Shown in pieces: positions 50,701 through 60,290 of a stretch of 64,000 bases of DNA (within the stretch, counting starts at the first letter, position 1; the number at the start of each line of letters is the position of its first letter). Below the pieces are notes generated by a model that saw nothing but the letters and a program-made list of their open reading frames with translations, made no database searches and was not told the origin of the DNA. The stretch lies in NCBI GenBank assembly GCA_037576195.1, contig CM075102.1, positions 26,284,745-26,348,744 of the forward strand, given 5' to 3'. This DNA comes from Phytoseiulus persimilis (taxonomy: Eukaryota; Arthropoda; Arachnida; Mesostigmata; Phytoseiidae). The position numbers were made by a program, and so were the translations under genes.

Positions 50701-53700
50701 TATCAGACATTCGCAAACAATTCCATTTGAAGCTCGAGCAGCAGCAGCAGCAGCAGCTGAGGCTGAATAGGTTGGAGCAGCTGTTCGTTGCGCTGGAGCA
50801 GCAGCAGCAGGTCTCCATTCAGCATTCATTTGGAAAATTTTTCGAGAGCAACACGACAGTGCGTTCCTTGTTCTTGTTGAGAATTTCTGCTCCGAACAAG
50901 AGAACAACACACATTGCTCAGCGCAGTCGCTGCTTCGTCGTCTCGGGTGCTTTCTGTTCGCGCGAGTCCCTCGACGGTCGGTGTGTCTGCCCGCTGTCGA
51001 GGTGAGTACGAGTGCGCGTCCCAACAGCCCTCCAAGTGACGGCGTCAGCTCACGTCCGAAAGGACAACCTCAAGTTGAAGCGCCGAGTTTGTCGGAAGTT
51101 TGCGCACAGACGTTTGGAAAGGCCTTCCTGTTTTCTCGCTTCTGGCTGCTCGAGAACGCCTTCACCGCCGTCGTTGAAGTCGCTGTCAGATGAGATCGCC
51201 GGGACGTGTAGGGGGACCGGCTCGGCGTCGATCGATCCACCGTAACTCGAGCGCGGTATCGGTTGCAGGATATCGCTGAGGAGTGAGTCCATTCACTCTG
51301 CCACCGAGCTCACAATGCACGTGGCAACATATCGTCTGTCGAACACCGCGGCGGCGCAGATCATTCCCGACGAGGTTACCCCGTCCTCGAGCGGTCTGTC
51401 GACGGTTTCGTCGGTTTTGCGTGCAACGTGCGGCTCCAAGTATCTTCCTCGCGTTCAGTTGCACTCGAGGATACCGATCTCTGTGTGACCGTTCAAACAT
51501 TCGTTCATCCACGCTGAAGTCGTGAAGTCGGATAGAGTTCCTAAATGGGGTGACTCCGCGACTTACCGAGAACTCCGAGACGGAAGTTGAACGTTACGAC
51601 GATCACATGAGCTGCGGCTGCTAGGGCTGTGGCATCGAGGAGGGAAGCGCCGCCCCATTCGAGTGACGACGCTGCCGACACGATCAGCACCGGTAACTTG
51701 CTGTGTTCTGTGCGACCCACTGAAAGCGAGTTCAATCGAATTAATGAGGATAATCGTGACCGATGGCTATGCTGAAGAGAAATTCATTCCCGGCCCCTTC
51801 TATTGTGTCTTAATTGCTCGGAGTTCGCTGCTCCGCGCGGATCTCTTCCAAGCACCTGAGAAAGTGGACCGCGGACAGGGGGATGGAGAGGAATCTCTCT
51901 CCTGACGCGAGCCTGTCGCTTTTGGCAAATTGTTGGCAATCCGGCGATTCGCTCGTGCAGCTCGGGTTATCCATCGACTGGTAGCGAGCCGAGCGGTCAG
52001 CTATCCTTGATACCATCAGTGGTCCAATGAAAACCAATTAATTCGACTCGAACGGTAATCCATGACCAAGCCGTGAGCCGCTAGCCGCCGGTCGGCCGAG
52101 CACCCCGTAGGCCAGTCAACGAACCAAAAGGTCGTGGTGTCTTCCTGTCCCGAGCCCAATTATTCGTCCGGGCCGTTTCCGAGCCGGAAAGACTCTGAGG
52201 AGCAACTGATAAAGAAATACTGCTCGCTTTCTCCCTGGTGCTGCTTCTTTTCGGAACTTTCCTCTCTAGTCGCCGAAGGTTATTTCCCCGATAGCGGATA
52301 GGAATAATCTATATTCATATATGGAGCCAATTGGTGAAGGAGAAAACCTCGACCGGAAATCGCCGGCTCGTTGATGACAGCGAGGGTGGCGAATGTACAG
52401 AGGGGTCGGGGCTGGAGTCGCCACCCACAAGAAGCTGAATAACGGTCCAACGGAGGTGGATGGCGATCTGATACCAGACGACCTGAGGGGAGGGGAATGT
52501 AGTCGGTAGAAATCTCGCGTAGGTAGCCCTGCGATCGGAGGAAATCCTCGAGCCGACCTTCGAGGCGTGCGTTGGAATCATAGAGAGTATTTGCGGAGAC
52601 AGGAGCCGCCTCCTATAAGGAAAGCGCCAACTTTGCTCCTCGAGGGATCGCGATCATAATCAATAGGCGGAGGGAGGGCGCCAGTAATTCGTCCAACGGG
52701 CCAGCCGACCCAACGACCCCGCGGAGCCCGAACCTGCCAACATATAGACGACGGGGTATTCGCCGGCTGACTGATTCCTTCATTCATTCATACCGCGATT
52801 CTTTCTCGCTGATTCATTAGAGACCTCGCAATCCTGCAGGGCTAGCTGTTCGGCTAGCCAAATTATTGATTAACGCCGTGACAGCGACGACAACGACGAC
52901 GACGACAACCACGACAAATGAGAGGAGGAAAAAGAAGTCCTCGACGTCGGGGAAGAAAACGTTGCCGTGCACCGCGACTCTCGACTCCTGTGTTTCGAGC
53001 TCAGCGACGACGGCTTCCCGGCACACTACGCCGATGGACTTGCCGTCAATGCTCGCGTTCCTTCGAGCCGCAGCCCGCCTCGTACATTCATCGGACCGAA
53101 CGCCCCGATAGCTGAGTGCAACGTAATTTGCTCCGTGATTGCTCCTCAATTAGGCGAGAGACCGCGAAAGTGCGGAAGAAAGAGAGACATCTAACGCCGC
53201 AGGCTATGCTCGAGCCCTCTGCCTGCATCTGAGGTATATTTCCGCCATCGTGATGTGTTCTCCATCAGCAAAATCATATATCTTCAGTTCAGCTCTCGTA
53301 TTTACATATTTAGATCCCACCTTCTGTGCATGAGGCCATGATTGATTGAGGTAGGTGGAATAGCACGGGCCGCGAGCGCCTCAGAAGATCAGAATGAGCT
53401 GCTCTGGGCACGAGACGCGGCCGTTCGGTTTTTTCGTTTCTCCAACTTCTGAGAATCTCCGGATTACTGCCCTGGGTCGGTTTCAATCAGAAGCGGTAGG
53501 TATTCGATGTGCCCGAAGAAGAAAATCCGAAATTGCTCATTGAGCAAGTTCTGAATCATGGGACACGAGGATCGAGGTCCGCGGAGAGCCGGATCAAGGA
53601 GTGAAGAGAGAAATTGGAACCCCCAGAAAGGAGGACTTTCTCGCCGTCGCGTGATGAAAACAGCTTTGTGGTTGGATGATGTTGAGCTCAGCGAGTCCTG

Positions 53701-56700
53701 AACGCATGAAATGTGTTTTAACCTCGGAGCTCTCTGCACGCTGAGCGAATGAATTAGCCAAAAAAGTCTCCGGCTCGGCAGCAAATCGATTCTAGGGCGC
53801 ATATTCCTGCTGACTTGAGCGCCGCGCTTTCGCTTTCTTTTTAATCGCCAGGGCAGCTCACTCAAGGCCATTGTTGCCCGTGTCTCCAAGCCTTCCTCTT
53901 CTTTTTGTTCCGTCGCTGAATTCTTCGACCGTTGCGCCTTCGAACAAACAGCCTGTTGTGGCAGGAGCTGCGGGAAATTATCGCGGATGTCGGCGAGACG
54001 CACGAAGCATCATAAGACAGAAAGTAGCGGCGTCCGACAGCGGAAGCGATTCGGGGGGAACAGGTCGCTGCCACCGAAAGAGCCTGAAGCCTCCAAGACA
54101 GCACAGCAACATATGGAGGCTGCCGGATCCCTCATTCATCCAGAGGGTGTTCGGAGGTTCTGTTTAGTTGCACGCTTAATGAAATTTGCATGAGAATGAT
54201 TTATATCTTCCGGTGTAGGCATGGTGCCCTCGAGAACTCCTGAGCGCTGCGGCCGCAAAACGAAGCTTCCAGCGGACGGTAATTTGCTCCCTCTCTGGCG
54301 GAGCACGGGGTCAATTCAATGCATCTTCCAAAGCCGATCGGAGCATGCGGAAGGGCGAACGCCCGAGGAAGAAAAACTGGCTGCGACACATCGGGAGAGA
54401 AGCCTCTCGCGGTTGACACACAACGTGTAGCAAATCCCCGGTCGGGCTGGCCTCCCGACTGGAGGGTCTTACCCGCACTACTGTCTGTAATATATGACAC
54501 AGTTTCCTCCTCGCCTCGTTGCCGCCACTCCTACCAACACGAGAGCTGCATGCACGGATATGCTGATCCCGGTCCGGACGACGAGCCTCTACAGCGAGAC
54601 GACCGAGGGAGCCGGTCTGTCTCGCGCAACGTTCGCGGAGCATTTATGGTCATCTACGATAAAGCTTCATTCGGAAACGAGCCCGGGAGATCGCTCCAGA
54701 ATTGTTCCGATGTTAAGTAGGGCGCGAGGGGCGGGTTTCATCGGCAGATCCGTTTTTTTCGGTGCAGGCCCTGCGTTAAATGCGTCAGAACACTGCGGGG
54801 CACTCTCGCAAAGCCTCTTGTGCGAGATTGCTTTGTCATTTCGCGAATTCAGCCAGAAAATCAGCGGTCAACCGTTGGGCGTGGACACTGCTTCTTGAAG
54901 CTTGAACTATGGCTTCTGAGGGTTCTCGTTCCTTGTGACTCACTCAGAGGGCGAGCCGTAACTTCTCCAGAGCCGGGGGGCGGCTCCAGTGTGAGATGTG
55001 TCCGAAATGACGCTCTGTCGAGGCTATTCCCTTCCTTCTCTTGCTCTCGAGAACTCTAACCGGCCCAAAATTCCCAAAGAGGCCGGCTACCTCATTATGA
55101 CGCCTAGGGAAGAAGCGGTGGAAACGGTCCGGATGGCATCCGGAGAACTTGTTAAATAAATTGTCATGCGAGAAGAACTTGCTTCATACATGCAGCCACC
55201 AACGCGGCGTTTGGCCAGCCAAGAACGGACGGATCAACGAGCCGAAGGACCTCGTTGCAGGGCTTCGAGAAGCCCAACGGGCGATTATACAAAAGTGAGT
55301 ACATCGGAGATGGATGTCGACGACCGTGTCGTCGCACGGAATCTCGATTTTTTCCGATTTCCGCTCGCCCTGGCGGTGACAAGAGTGAGATTCGAGAAGG
55401 GATCCAGGAGCAGCCAGTTATGCAAATATCGACTCGATCGGCATGGGCTTGTTAACGATTCTAAAAACGATCCGCGTGCCATAATGACCGCGGCACCGAG
55501 AGCTTCTGCGACTGCAGGTGTTCGTTCGTTGTTTCGTTCGTTTGGAAACCTTCGTTCGGCTAGTCGATCGTTGGGCGACAAGAAATCCTTCTGACAAAAA
55601 TCCTAATTACACATTGTATCCGGGTTTCTCGCTCGGCCAGGGCCCTCCGTTTCAGATTCCCCAACGTTTGAACAAGATAACGGTGCCCGCTCTCCTTCCT
55701 CGTGTCCTTTCGGCTCACGTAAAAAAGATACGGGCAGAAAATAAGAGAAAAAAAAAGTCGTCCGTGCGCGATCGGCAGACAAACTTCAGCTGCGTTCGAA
55801 GACAGACTTTCGGAACTGGTTCGGGGCAAACCCTAAGTGCTAAGTGTCTCGTCCATGGGAGCAGTCGAGTGTCGCTGATTCCTTTTTGTGTGCCTTTAGT
55901 GTCGTCGACGAGGACGATGGTCGTCGCAGCATTTCTCGAGGACTCGGCGGTCCGGCATCGTAAGATCGTCGTCTGCGGGGGCGAATCGCGAACCGAACAA
56001 TGATCTTGCATTTGAATGTGTAGGGGCGAGGCACTCCGGATCCAGTTTTAGTAGCGGACCCCCCTGCCCCCTCTTTTCATGTTCACATTGGCCCGGATCC
56101 GGACAGCGGGCCCTCGACGTTTGCGAGTTTTATGAGGTACAAGGGGTTCGTCGGACCCAGGCAGCGGAGGCCTGAGAGGTCCGCTCAGCTCGTGCTTTTA
56201 AAGAACGTCTGGGTAGAACGGCTTGTGCGTTTTGTGAAGTCTCGCGGTGAGCGTCAGTCGGAGAGGAGGAAAGCGCTTTTGAACAAAGTTTTCGGCTACG
56301 AACACGTCGATGACGAGTCTTTCGATCCTCAGACGGGCGGGGGGTCACCGTAGTCGACATCCAGGAGCATTTCATGATTCCTCATGGAATGAGCTGATGA
56401 TGAAAACGCCTCTGAAGCCTTCCTGTTGCACCCCGGTCCTTTGCCGGAAATTCGGGCCGAGCTTTAGGAATGGATCCGTCTGGCAGTTCTCTCGGGAAGA
56501 CGGTCAATCTCCGACAGGCGGTGGGTACCCGACCAGACGAGATGTCCCTCTACGTAGACATTACAGCGACTCAAATGACGGATGATGCGCTGCTCGAATT
56601 TCGACCGCGCTCGCGAGCCAGTCATTGAACGGAGAACATATTTATCGCTGCTCACTGGTCTTGGGAGGAAAGCGAATCAGAGAAACGGTTCATCCGTGCT

Positions 56701-59369
56701 ATCAAACTTGATACAAATCCCAAGTTCCTCAAATGCTCCCTCGTTCGTTTCATCATGCTCCTTTGTGCGATTCCTTTCCCTCATCCGCCATTCGTGTTCC
56801 TCCTTCACATCAAAAATGCATTCAATTTCCTTCTCGGAGAGCGCACACAACAGGACAGGTCAACAATGGAAATCGTTGCAACATTTCGATACGTGGCTCA
56901 TCTCACAAGAACGACAATGGATACAAGATAAGGGCACGTGAGCGGTGACATTTCCAAGGTTTTTTGTTCACGTTCCCTTTGGGCAAGTGAGAAGATAGGG
57001 AAGTGAGTCGGTCGAGTGAAATGGCATGCGCGTCGGCAACATGAGCGCTCCCTTCCAGACCCCTTCATCGTGGAATTTACGTCTCCATGAACGTCCTGCA
57101 TGTCTGGAGTGCGTTCGTTCGGGTTGAACTAGGTCAGCAAGAAAGAATCCCCACGCGGGAGTTCCAGATAAAACTTCCGCAGATCTTCTCTCAGAGGCAT
57201 TCCATGATTTCCTCACCGAATGAATACGGCCATGCATGCGGGCCGCTTCCGACGGGGAGCTCACCTGATGCAGGGGCGAATATGTTGAGATAAAGGCAAT
57301 CTTCACTCTGGTTGTCCTGTAAAAAATCCGCCATATGCGGCCACGGGCTCCACGTTCGATTCGGCGAGTGATGCTGAAGTTTGTCTCGTTCGTCTTCTGC
57401 GAACGAGCGAATCGATTTTGAGCCATAACTCATTAATTCTTGTTCGATGTTCTCATTCACAGCAAGGAATCGAGAGAGAGAAAGAGAGAGAGGAGCCTCC
57501 AAGTGATAATCACCTTCAGTGTAAGGTCTCTGGCGACTCCAGTGAGGTGGCGCGTCAGGTGGCGCCTGAGGACAGTTAGGCCCGAAGTGATCGGCCTCAC
57601 GAACACCGTCCCAGTGTGCGGCCGTCATCGGGGGCAGGAACCGAAGTGATCCGACCGGGGGAGAGGCGTAAGGTATCCCCAAGAAGACCTGCGAGAACAA
57701 CCAGAGAACAATAAAGTACAGACCGCAAATATGGAGTTTACGCCGATGTTCATTCCAAGTTCACCGCTGATCCCGTATGGCTCTATCGAGGATCGCCGAA
57801 GGACTGCAGGAAGGGCTCTTTAGGAGAAGGCTGAAGCCGTGAGCGCCGCCAACGGGGCAAACTCTCCGAATTGTCAAGTGGTAGCTCCCCTGAACGATTG
57901 TCGATCTTTTGATTCGGGCCCTATGTAAACGTCCTCGTCTACGAGACGAACTTTCGAGAGAAACTCCGAAACGAAAAGTATGCGGGGTCATCCTGAACAG
58001 GGGAGGCCGAAAGTCTCATTTTGTGTACCGAGCGGAGTGGACCGCGTCTCCCCGTGAGTGGGAGCCTCGAGCGCGGAGTCGAGAAACTATGTAGCTCGCT
58101 TTGACGATGAGAATCGAGATTGATGCCTCGATGAGGCTAAACCATGAAATATCCCGAATCGAAGAAGGGAAGCATCTTTTGAGAGCAGCAGACCGGATAC
58201 TTCGCTCCACACTCTCGCGAGCTTCGAGCCTGCCCGGCTCCGGAACGACAGAGACGCGAGAGAATCAATCGAGGCTCCCCAGTCCGTCGGGGGAAAATAG
58301 ATGCAGTCTACGCCGCTAGTTATTATTCAACGCTAGACAGTATCGGCCTCGCTCTTCACGCTCAGAAGAGGATTCATTGATCTTTTGGCTTTCCGCCGTC
58401 GCCGAATTTGAATATTCCGGCGCGATCTGAAGAGAACAAAGCCCGAAACTGGAGACGAACAAGACGCCCAGGAGCGAAACTGTGAGGGAGCCGGATGTCA
58501 TGGGATTCAAAATCAGCCCGCTCTGAAACAAGGAGAGGTTTGACACGATCACGGCGGCGTTGACGACAAGGACTCGGATCGGTAGCCCTCGGGGATCCAC
58601 ATCGAACAGGAGAACAGAGAGTGTCCAGAACGAAGCGAGTCATGAGAGAAAACTTTGTGGGAGCCCGATGGGGAAAGTAATTCGCATATTCAAAGATGAG
58701 ACTTGGGACGGGTCTCCGGATCCAATATCGGATTCGCGAGCTCTCGAATTGATCGTCTGTCAGTTCGGCGGATCTTGGTACACCCGATTCTCAAGCGCTT
58801 CTGACGGTCGAATATTTTCGATGGCTACAACCCCTCGAGCCTTGCACGGAAACAGTTTCCGGAGTCCCATGGATCTCAGCGGAGGTCGTTCCTCCCGGAA
58901 CCTTTCTCGGCCTTCGAAACCGACGATGTCTCGGACGTTGCAAAACACCGGTCCAGGGATCGGCCGCCTTCGCAGCGAAGAAATTCTAGCTCGCTGGATT
59001 GGTCACCGGCGCTTCCGATCCTGCAGAATCGATCTGGAGCCCGGGGAGCCAATCGCCGGTGCATTTGATGGACAGCACCAGGGGGTGAATCATGCAAGTG
59101 AAATATTCCGTTTGAGAGGGGGGAAGGAGGAGCTAACTTACTTCTACGGGTTGCAGGGCGACTTCGTGCAGTCGAGCTTGAGGCAGAACGACGCGCCCCC
59201 GCAGTTTGCCAAACATGGTCCTGACAACCCGCTCGCTGGATTTCCAGTCTCCGAAGTCTCTCTCCAAGAGCGCCGGGAACCCCGGGAGCCACGAACTCCA
59301 CAGCAGCAGAAGGCAGACAACGGGACACGATAGCATGACGTGCGCGGGTTTTGCTTGCGTCAGCAACAT
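20345..59369 (-). CDS. Neuroligin-like synaptic adhesion protein, whole gene span
   Basis: Neuroligins are postsynaptic type I membrane proteins with an inactive carboxylesterase fold that bind neurexins. Minus-strand exons in order: 59369-59142, 57688-57514, 57396-57265, 51719-51567, 50072-50017, 49113-48984, 42588-42455, 42269-42160, 39994-39862, 39651-39589, 39078-38918, an unresolved piece in 37384-37196, 37138-37083, a tentative exon near 36.7-36.56 kb, 33175-32897, 27297-27056, and a tentative tail in 20780-20345. From the first exon to 38918 every splice phase agrees. Landmarks are FLGIPYASPPVGSLRF, NQSEDCLYLNIFAPA, VVTFNFRLGVLG, VAALHWIQRNVDNFGGD, ISGSALSPWA, VECLRHKSADEL, NEYTDW and a single transmembrane helix. 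The catalytic serine is missing (GHGKA). The span of some 39 kb comes from large introns. Family assignment is secure; paralogue and tail are not. Confidence 0.9.
20781..27055 (-). other. Region between the neuroligin transmembrane exon and the tail candidate
   Basis: Probably intron. It holds a pair of inverted GCGGTT/GCAGTT-rich repeats at 22.62 and 23.6 kb. Plus-strand open frames at 23713-24027, 24138-24374 and 25220-25561 look somewhat protein-like but match nothing I know. Small tail exons may be hidden here. Confidence 0.5.
22620..23685. repeat. Pair of imperfect inverted repeats rich in GCAGTT and GCGGTT, about 1 kb apart
   Basis: The left arm (about 22620-22690) and the reverse complement of the right arm (about 23595-23685) share the order ATTGCGG, TGCGGT/TGCAGT, AACTGC. 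Each arm also has internal GCAGTT and AACCGC palindromes. This is the shape of a decayed foldback or MITE-type element. I could not find clean target-site duplications, and the interior codes for nothing recognisable. Confidence 0.4.
27056..27297 (-). CDS. Neuroligin exon 16: transmembrane helix and start of cytoplasmic tail
   Basis: It encodes VAYDGQHEKQIPTSLKV, then LLTILTVGCSLLVVNLLVFV as a single membrane helix, then the basic stop-transfer segment HRERSKPKKQTK and TTSKV. The donor is AAAGTA|GTAAGT, phase 0. Helix and flanks are like neuroligin transmembrane segments. Three AG acceptors (starts 27297, 27300, 27306) all give phase 1, so the 5' end is ambiguous by one to three residues. Confidence 0.85.
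27298..32896 (-). other. Neuroligin intron 15 (5.6 kb)
   Basis: From GTATGT to the NAG cluster before the transmembrane exon. It includes a 13-base A run (31775-31787 on the plus strand) and GC-rich stretches at 28.9-30.9 kb, where a 282-codon plus-strand frame (30007-30855, no ATG at its start) is probably chance. No gene is supported. Confidence 0.6.
32897..33175 (-). CDS. Neuroligin exon 15: end of esterase domain and extracellular stalk
   Basis: A strong acceptor (TTCTGATTTTTCAG) is followed by SHWNAHRLSIWNRLLPALH and RPP, the counterpart of 'YRAHKLSFWLNLIPxLHRP' that closes the neuroligin esterase domain. Then comes a Ser/Ala/Thr-rich stalk containing QLHQLLEDSDKASSF and TALAPTVKLVSN. 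It ends AATG|GTATGT, phase 1 in and phase 1 out, 93 codons. Confidence 0.88.
36555..36740 (-). CDS. Neuroligin, tentative exon (FTPEGRELAHIFHLERPKA)
   Basis: A minus-strand frame reads KLIRDASKIFRMAAGKFRIE, then GTFTPEGRELAHIFHLERP, which loosely matches the 'xxYxxxxxYLxIGxxPRV' block that comes before the stalk. A fair donor is GAG|GTGAAT at 36554, but its phase 0 does not fit the phase 1 required by exon 15, so a further exon or another donor would be needed. The 5' boundary is a guess. Confidence 0.35.
37083..37138 (-). CDS. Neuroligin exon 13 (LSQTLIHYLKNYLRDG)
   Basis: It encodes DVQLSQTLIHYLKNYLRDG, with the spacing of the family 'DVMLSxxVMTYWxNFxKTGDPN' kept exactly from the first LS to the G. 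It ends GATGG|GTAAGG in phase 2. The acceptor is either AAGGCAG (as given) or the AG four bases earlier. The usual Trp after Tyr is Leu here. Confidence 0.75.
37196..37384 (-). CDS. Neuroligin, unresolved exon(s) for the HGEELPYVFG region
   Basis: About 50 residues must lie between exon 11 and exon 13. After AAATAGAGCAG, position 37384 starts with the one base required by phase and reads RDAHIPRHPRKHECMHVFAP, vaguely like 'HGEDLPYVFGAP'. A little further on, another frame gives DDGTRDFSQCSPLND, like 'DGTxLFPxNFSKND'. Joining them needs a 45-base intron, which is implausible, so either the splicing is different or one piece is spurious. No better match to the missing block was seen between 37.4 and 38.9 kb. 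Confidence 0.35.
38918..39078 (-). CDS. Neuroligin exon 11 (EIYLTVANEYTDW)
   Basis: After GCCGCGCAG it reads EIYLTVANEYTDWTRSVQ, then ALADTVASLSDGTVVGPV, and ends CAGAG|GTAAGA in phase 2. 'I-NEYTDW' and 'LSD...VxP' are neuroligin signatures of the late esterase domain. Confidence 0.94.
39589..39651 (-). CDS. Neuroligin exon 10 (RLIRTLVRNTFDYHQQ)
   Basis: A 21-codon exon after TTTCTCGCAG and before CAACAA|GTAGGT. It encodes ISLKDRLIRTLVRNTFDYHQ and one more Q, matching the family 'RRDRLLRTxVRNxxxYHxQ'. It is phase 0 on both sides. Confidence 0.9.
39862..39994 (-). CDS. Neuroligin exon 9 (HDLLCAVTASE)
   Basis: It begins after AAATTGCAG with one base that completes the phase-2 codon, encodes VITSVGVRTTMSQGPF, then EHDLLCAVTASESMSMFNAE and ERRNGIE, and ends ATCGAG|GTGAGG in phase 0. 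This is the counterpart of 'YDLLFGVTxxESxxFF...GIE' in neuroligins. Confidence 0.88.
42160..42269 (-). CDS. Neuroligin exon 8 (VECLRHKSADEL)
   Basis: After CGAATTGCAG it reads VECLRHKSADELVELSRF, then LCGPFGPIVDN, which matches the family 'CLR-K-x-x-EL ... FGPxVDG' block. It ends AACAG|GTGAGG in phase 2. The usual VDG is VDN here. An open frame on the plus strand (41996-42376) overlaps this exon and is judged a shadow. Confidence 0.92.
42455..42588 (-). CDS. Neuroligin exon 7 (ISGSALSPWA)
   Basis: Acceptor TTTACTTTCAG, phase 1 in. It encodes DLFRSVALISGSALSPWA, DHFAVQLAERLGCPTQPSAM. I end it at GCCATG|GTCAGC, a modest donor, because the next exon starts VECLRHKS and the join gives the expected 'AM-VECLR' in phase 0. 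The preceding intron is 6.4 kb. Confidence 0.9.
42589..48983 (-). other. Neuroligin intron 6 (6.4 kb, the largest between securely placed exons)
   Basis: From GTGAAC to TTTACTTTCAG. Several overlapping long open frames at 42.9-43.7 kb and 45.0-45.7 kb occur in high-GC stretches and have no domain or exon signals that I can defend. Confidence 0.75.
48984..49113 (-). CDS. Neuroligin exon 6 (nucleophile-elbow region, GHGKA)
   Basis: After TTGTTCCCACAG it reads VAALHWIQRNVDNFGGD, RSRVTLLGHGKAAGLVHLL, MYPLAKG, and ends AAAG|GTGAAC in phase 1. In active esterases the elbow is GESAG; here the serine position is Gly, as in neuroligins (usually GHGTG), so the protein cannot be a hydrolase. Confidence 0.94.
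50017..50072 (-). CDS. Neuroligin exon 5 (short, ends NNALLDQ)
   Basis: A 56-base exon after CGTTCCAG and before CAG|GTGAGA. It converts phase 1 to phase 0, exactly what exons 4 and 6 require, and encodes FFPAMEEASRSNNALLDQ, the counterpart of 'GNFGLMDQ' that always precedes VAALHW in the family. It was too short to stand out as an open frame and was found by searching for the missing link. Confidence 0.85.
50735..50810 (+). repeat. CAG trinucleotide repeats
   Basis: Two interrupted CAG tracts (about 7 and 4 units) separated by some 37 bases. In a plus-strand frame they would encode Gln runs (LEQQQQQQLRLN, LEQQQQVS), but they lie inside neuroligin intron 4, between exons 51567 and 50072, and no gene is evident on that strand. 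Confidence 0.85.
51567..51719 (-). CDS. Neuroligin exon 4 (LNFRLGVLG strand)
   Basis: Acceptor CGCTTTCAG, phase 1 in, phase 1 out at CTCG|GTAAGT. The protein reads VGRTEHSKLPVLIVSAAS, then SLEWGG, then HVIVVTFNFRLGVLG. In typical neuroligins the position after 'PVLVFIHG' holds HGES; here it is SAAS, so the oxyanion-loop region has diverged although the flanking strands are well kept. Confidence 0.9.
51720..57264 (-). other. Neuroligin intron 3 (5.5 kb)
   Basis: It runs from GTGAGC to CGCTTTCAG. A short (ACG)n microsatellite sits at 52880-52916. Open frames of up to 180 codons on both strands have no recognisable domain, and I see no gene inside. Confidence 0.75.
52880..52916 (+). repeat. (ACG/ACA)n microsatellite
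   Basis: A short imperfect trinucleotide array of ACG with some ACA units within neuroligin intron 3. Open frames across it read Thr runs on the plus strand and Val runs on the minus strand, both artefacts of the repeat. Confidence 0.85.
57265..57396 (-). CDS. Neuroligin exon 3 (NQSEDCLYLNIFAPA)
   Basis: It follows TTCGCAG, encodes DERDKLQHHSPNRT and then DNQSEDCLYLNIFAPAS, and ends CATCAG|GTGAGC in phase 1. NQSEDCLYLN is a signature of the cholinesterase/neuroligin superfamily (disulphide Cys, glycosylatable Asn). The 5' boundary is the less certain end: a second acceptor, TTTTTTACAG, sits immediately before DNQSEDC. Confidence 0.85.
57514..57688 (-). CDS. Neuroligin exon 2 (FLGIPYASPPVG)
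   Basis: Acceptor TTCTCGCAG, then VFLGIPYASPPVGSLRF and WDGVREADHFGPNCPQ, among the most conserved neuroligin stretches, with a Cys of the first disulphide. I end it at ACTGAAG|GTGATT in phase 1, because the frame beyond runs through a CT-rich tract typical of an intron, and the 117-base intron joins in phase to a good acceptor at 57397. If unspliced, the protein would carry about 40 extra residues here. Confidence 0.85.
57689..59141 (-). other. Neuroligin intron 1
   Basis: From GTAAGT to TTCTCGCAG, 1.45 kb. It contains a hydrophobic open frame on the same strand (58316-58600) discussed in the findings, and otherwise no recognisable coding sequence. Confidence 0.8.
59142..59369 (-). CDS. Neuroligin exon 1: signal peptide and start of ectodomain
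   Basis: ATG at 59369-59367 is preceded directly by an in-frame TGA, so this is the start. 76 codons: a signal peptide with the hydrophobic core VVCLLLLWSSWL, then RVVRTMFGKLRG, the conserved N-terminal strand of neuroligins, ending QPVE. The donor is GAA|GTAAGT and the exon ends in phase 0. The next exon supplies V-FLGIPYASPP, giving the classic 'PVEVFLGIPYASPP'. Confidence 0.93.
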
Positions 59370-60290
59370 TCATCAGGAAACCCCGCTGCCGGACTCTTGC
59401 TGCTCTCTGAAATTGGAGAAGGAAACTAATTAGGCGCGGTTCGTCGATTGAAGATCGAATCCCTCTGAATGACTTTCAAGTTTAAATTCTGGAATGCCCT
59501 CGAGCGAGGAGAGCGCGAACTGATGAAGCTCCCGCGAGCACGGTGATCAGAGATAGATCATAGCGCAGAACGGCGAGGAATAAGCCGCTTTGCTGACCCA
59601 ACGAGGCTGATCTCAGACGTACGGAGCGATGCCTGACGGATCGATGGACGTACGGAGAGACACGTAGACGGATTTGTCGGCTGCTGTGCGGCCAGCCACT
59701 AAAAGCAAACGAAACATTGCCGGGTAACCGAATTATCCACCGCCATAAGCAGCAACAGCTGCAACAACAACATCGGCGACAACAATGCCACACTTCGGGA
59801 GTCTCTACTGTTGACAAGCAACATGACAATGGAGTACCCAACACAAATGAAGTTTGCGCTCGGCTCCTCCGCCGGGACGGGTTGCGTCCGCTCTCGTTTT
59901 TGTTCACTGTTTCCTGTTTATAGGAGTTCGCGAGTCAAGATTGACTGCAGGAAAAATTTGTGATCCAAAATATGTTTTGAAATACGAGGACTCATTCCTT
60001 CTGTGTCTGCCGAGCCAACAACGGTGGAATCTTCATGGCTAACCCGACCGCAGCCCAACCTGAACCAAGGAATCTTGGAGCTACAACTTGTGGAGCTTGC
60101 CCCCATGAGCAAAACGAATTCCGTTGTTCAGGACGTTTCCAATGTTCGAGCATGTCGTTCAAAGGAGATGGCGAGCTGATCCCATGTAAATCACAGTGTC
60201 CTTGTTGACAGTCGATTATTGATTGGTCCAGGTGCGTCGGGAGTGCGTACGGGGGAAGGGGTCAAGCACGACAGAGGACATCATAGTATA

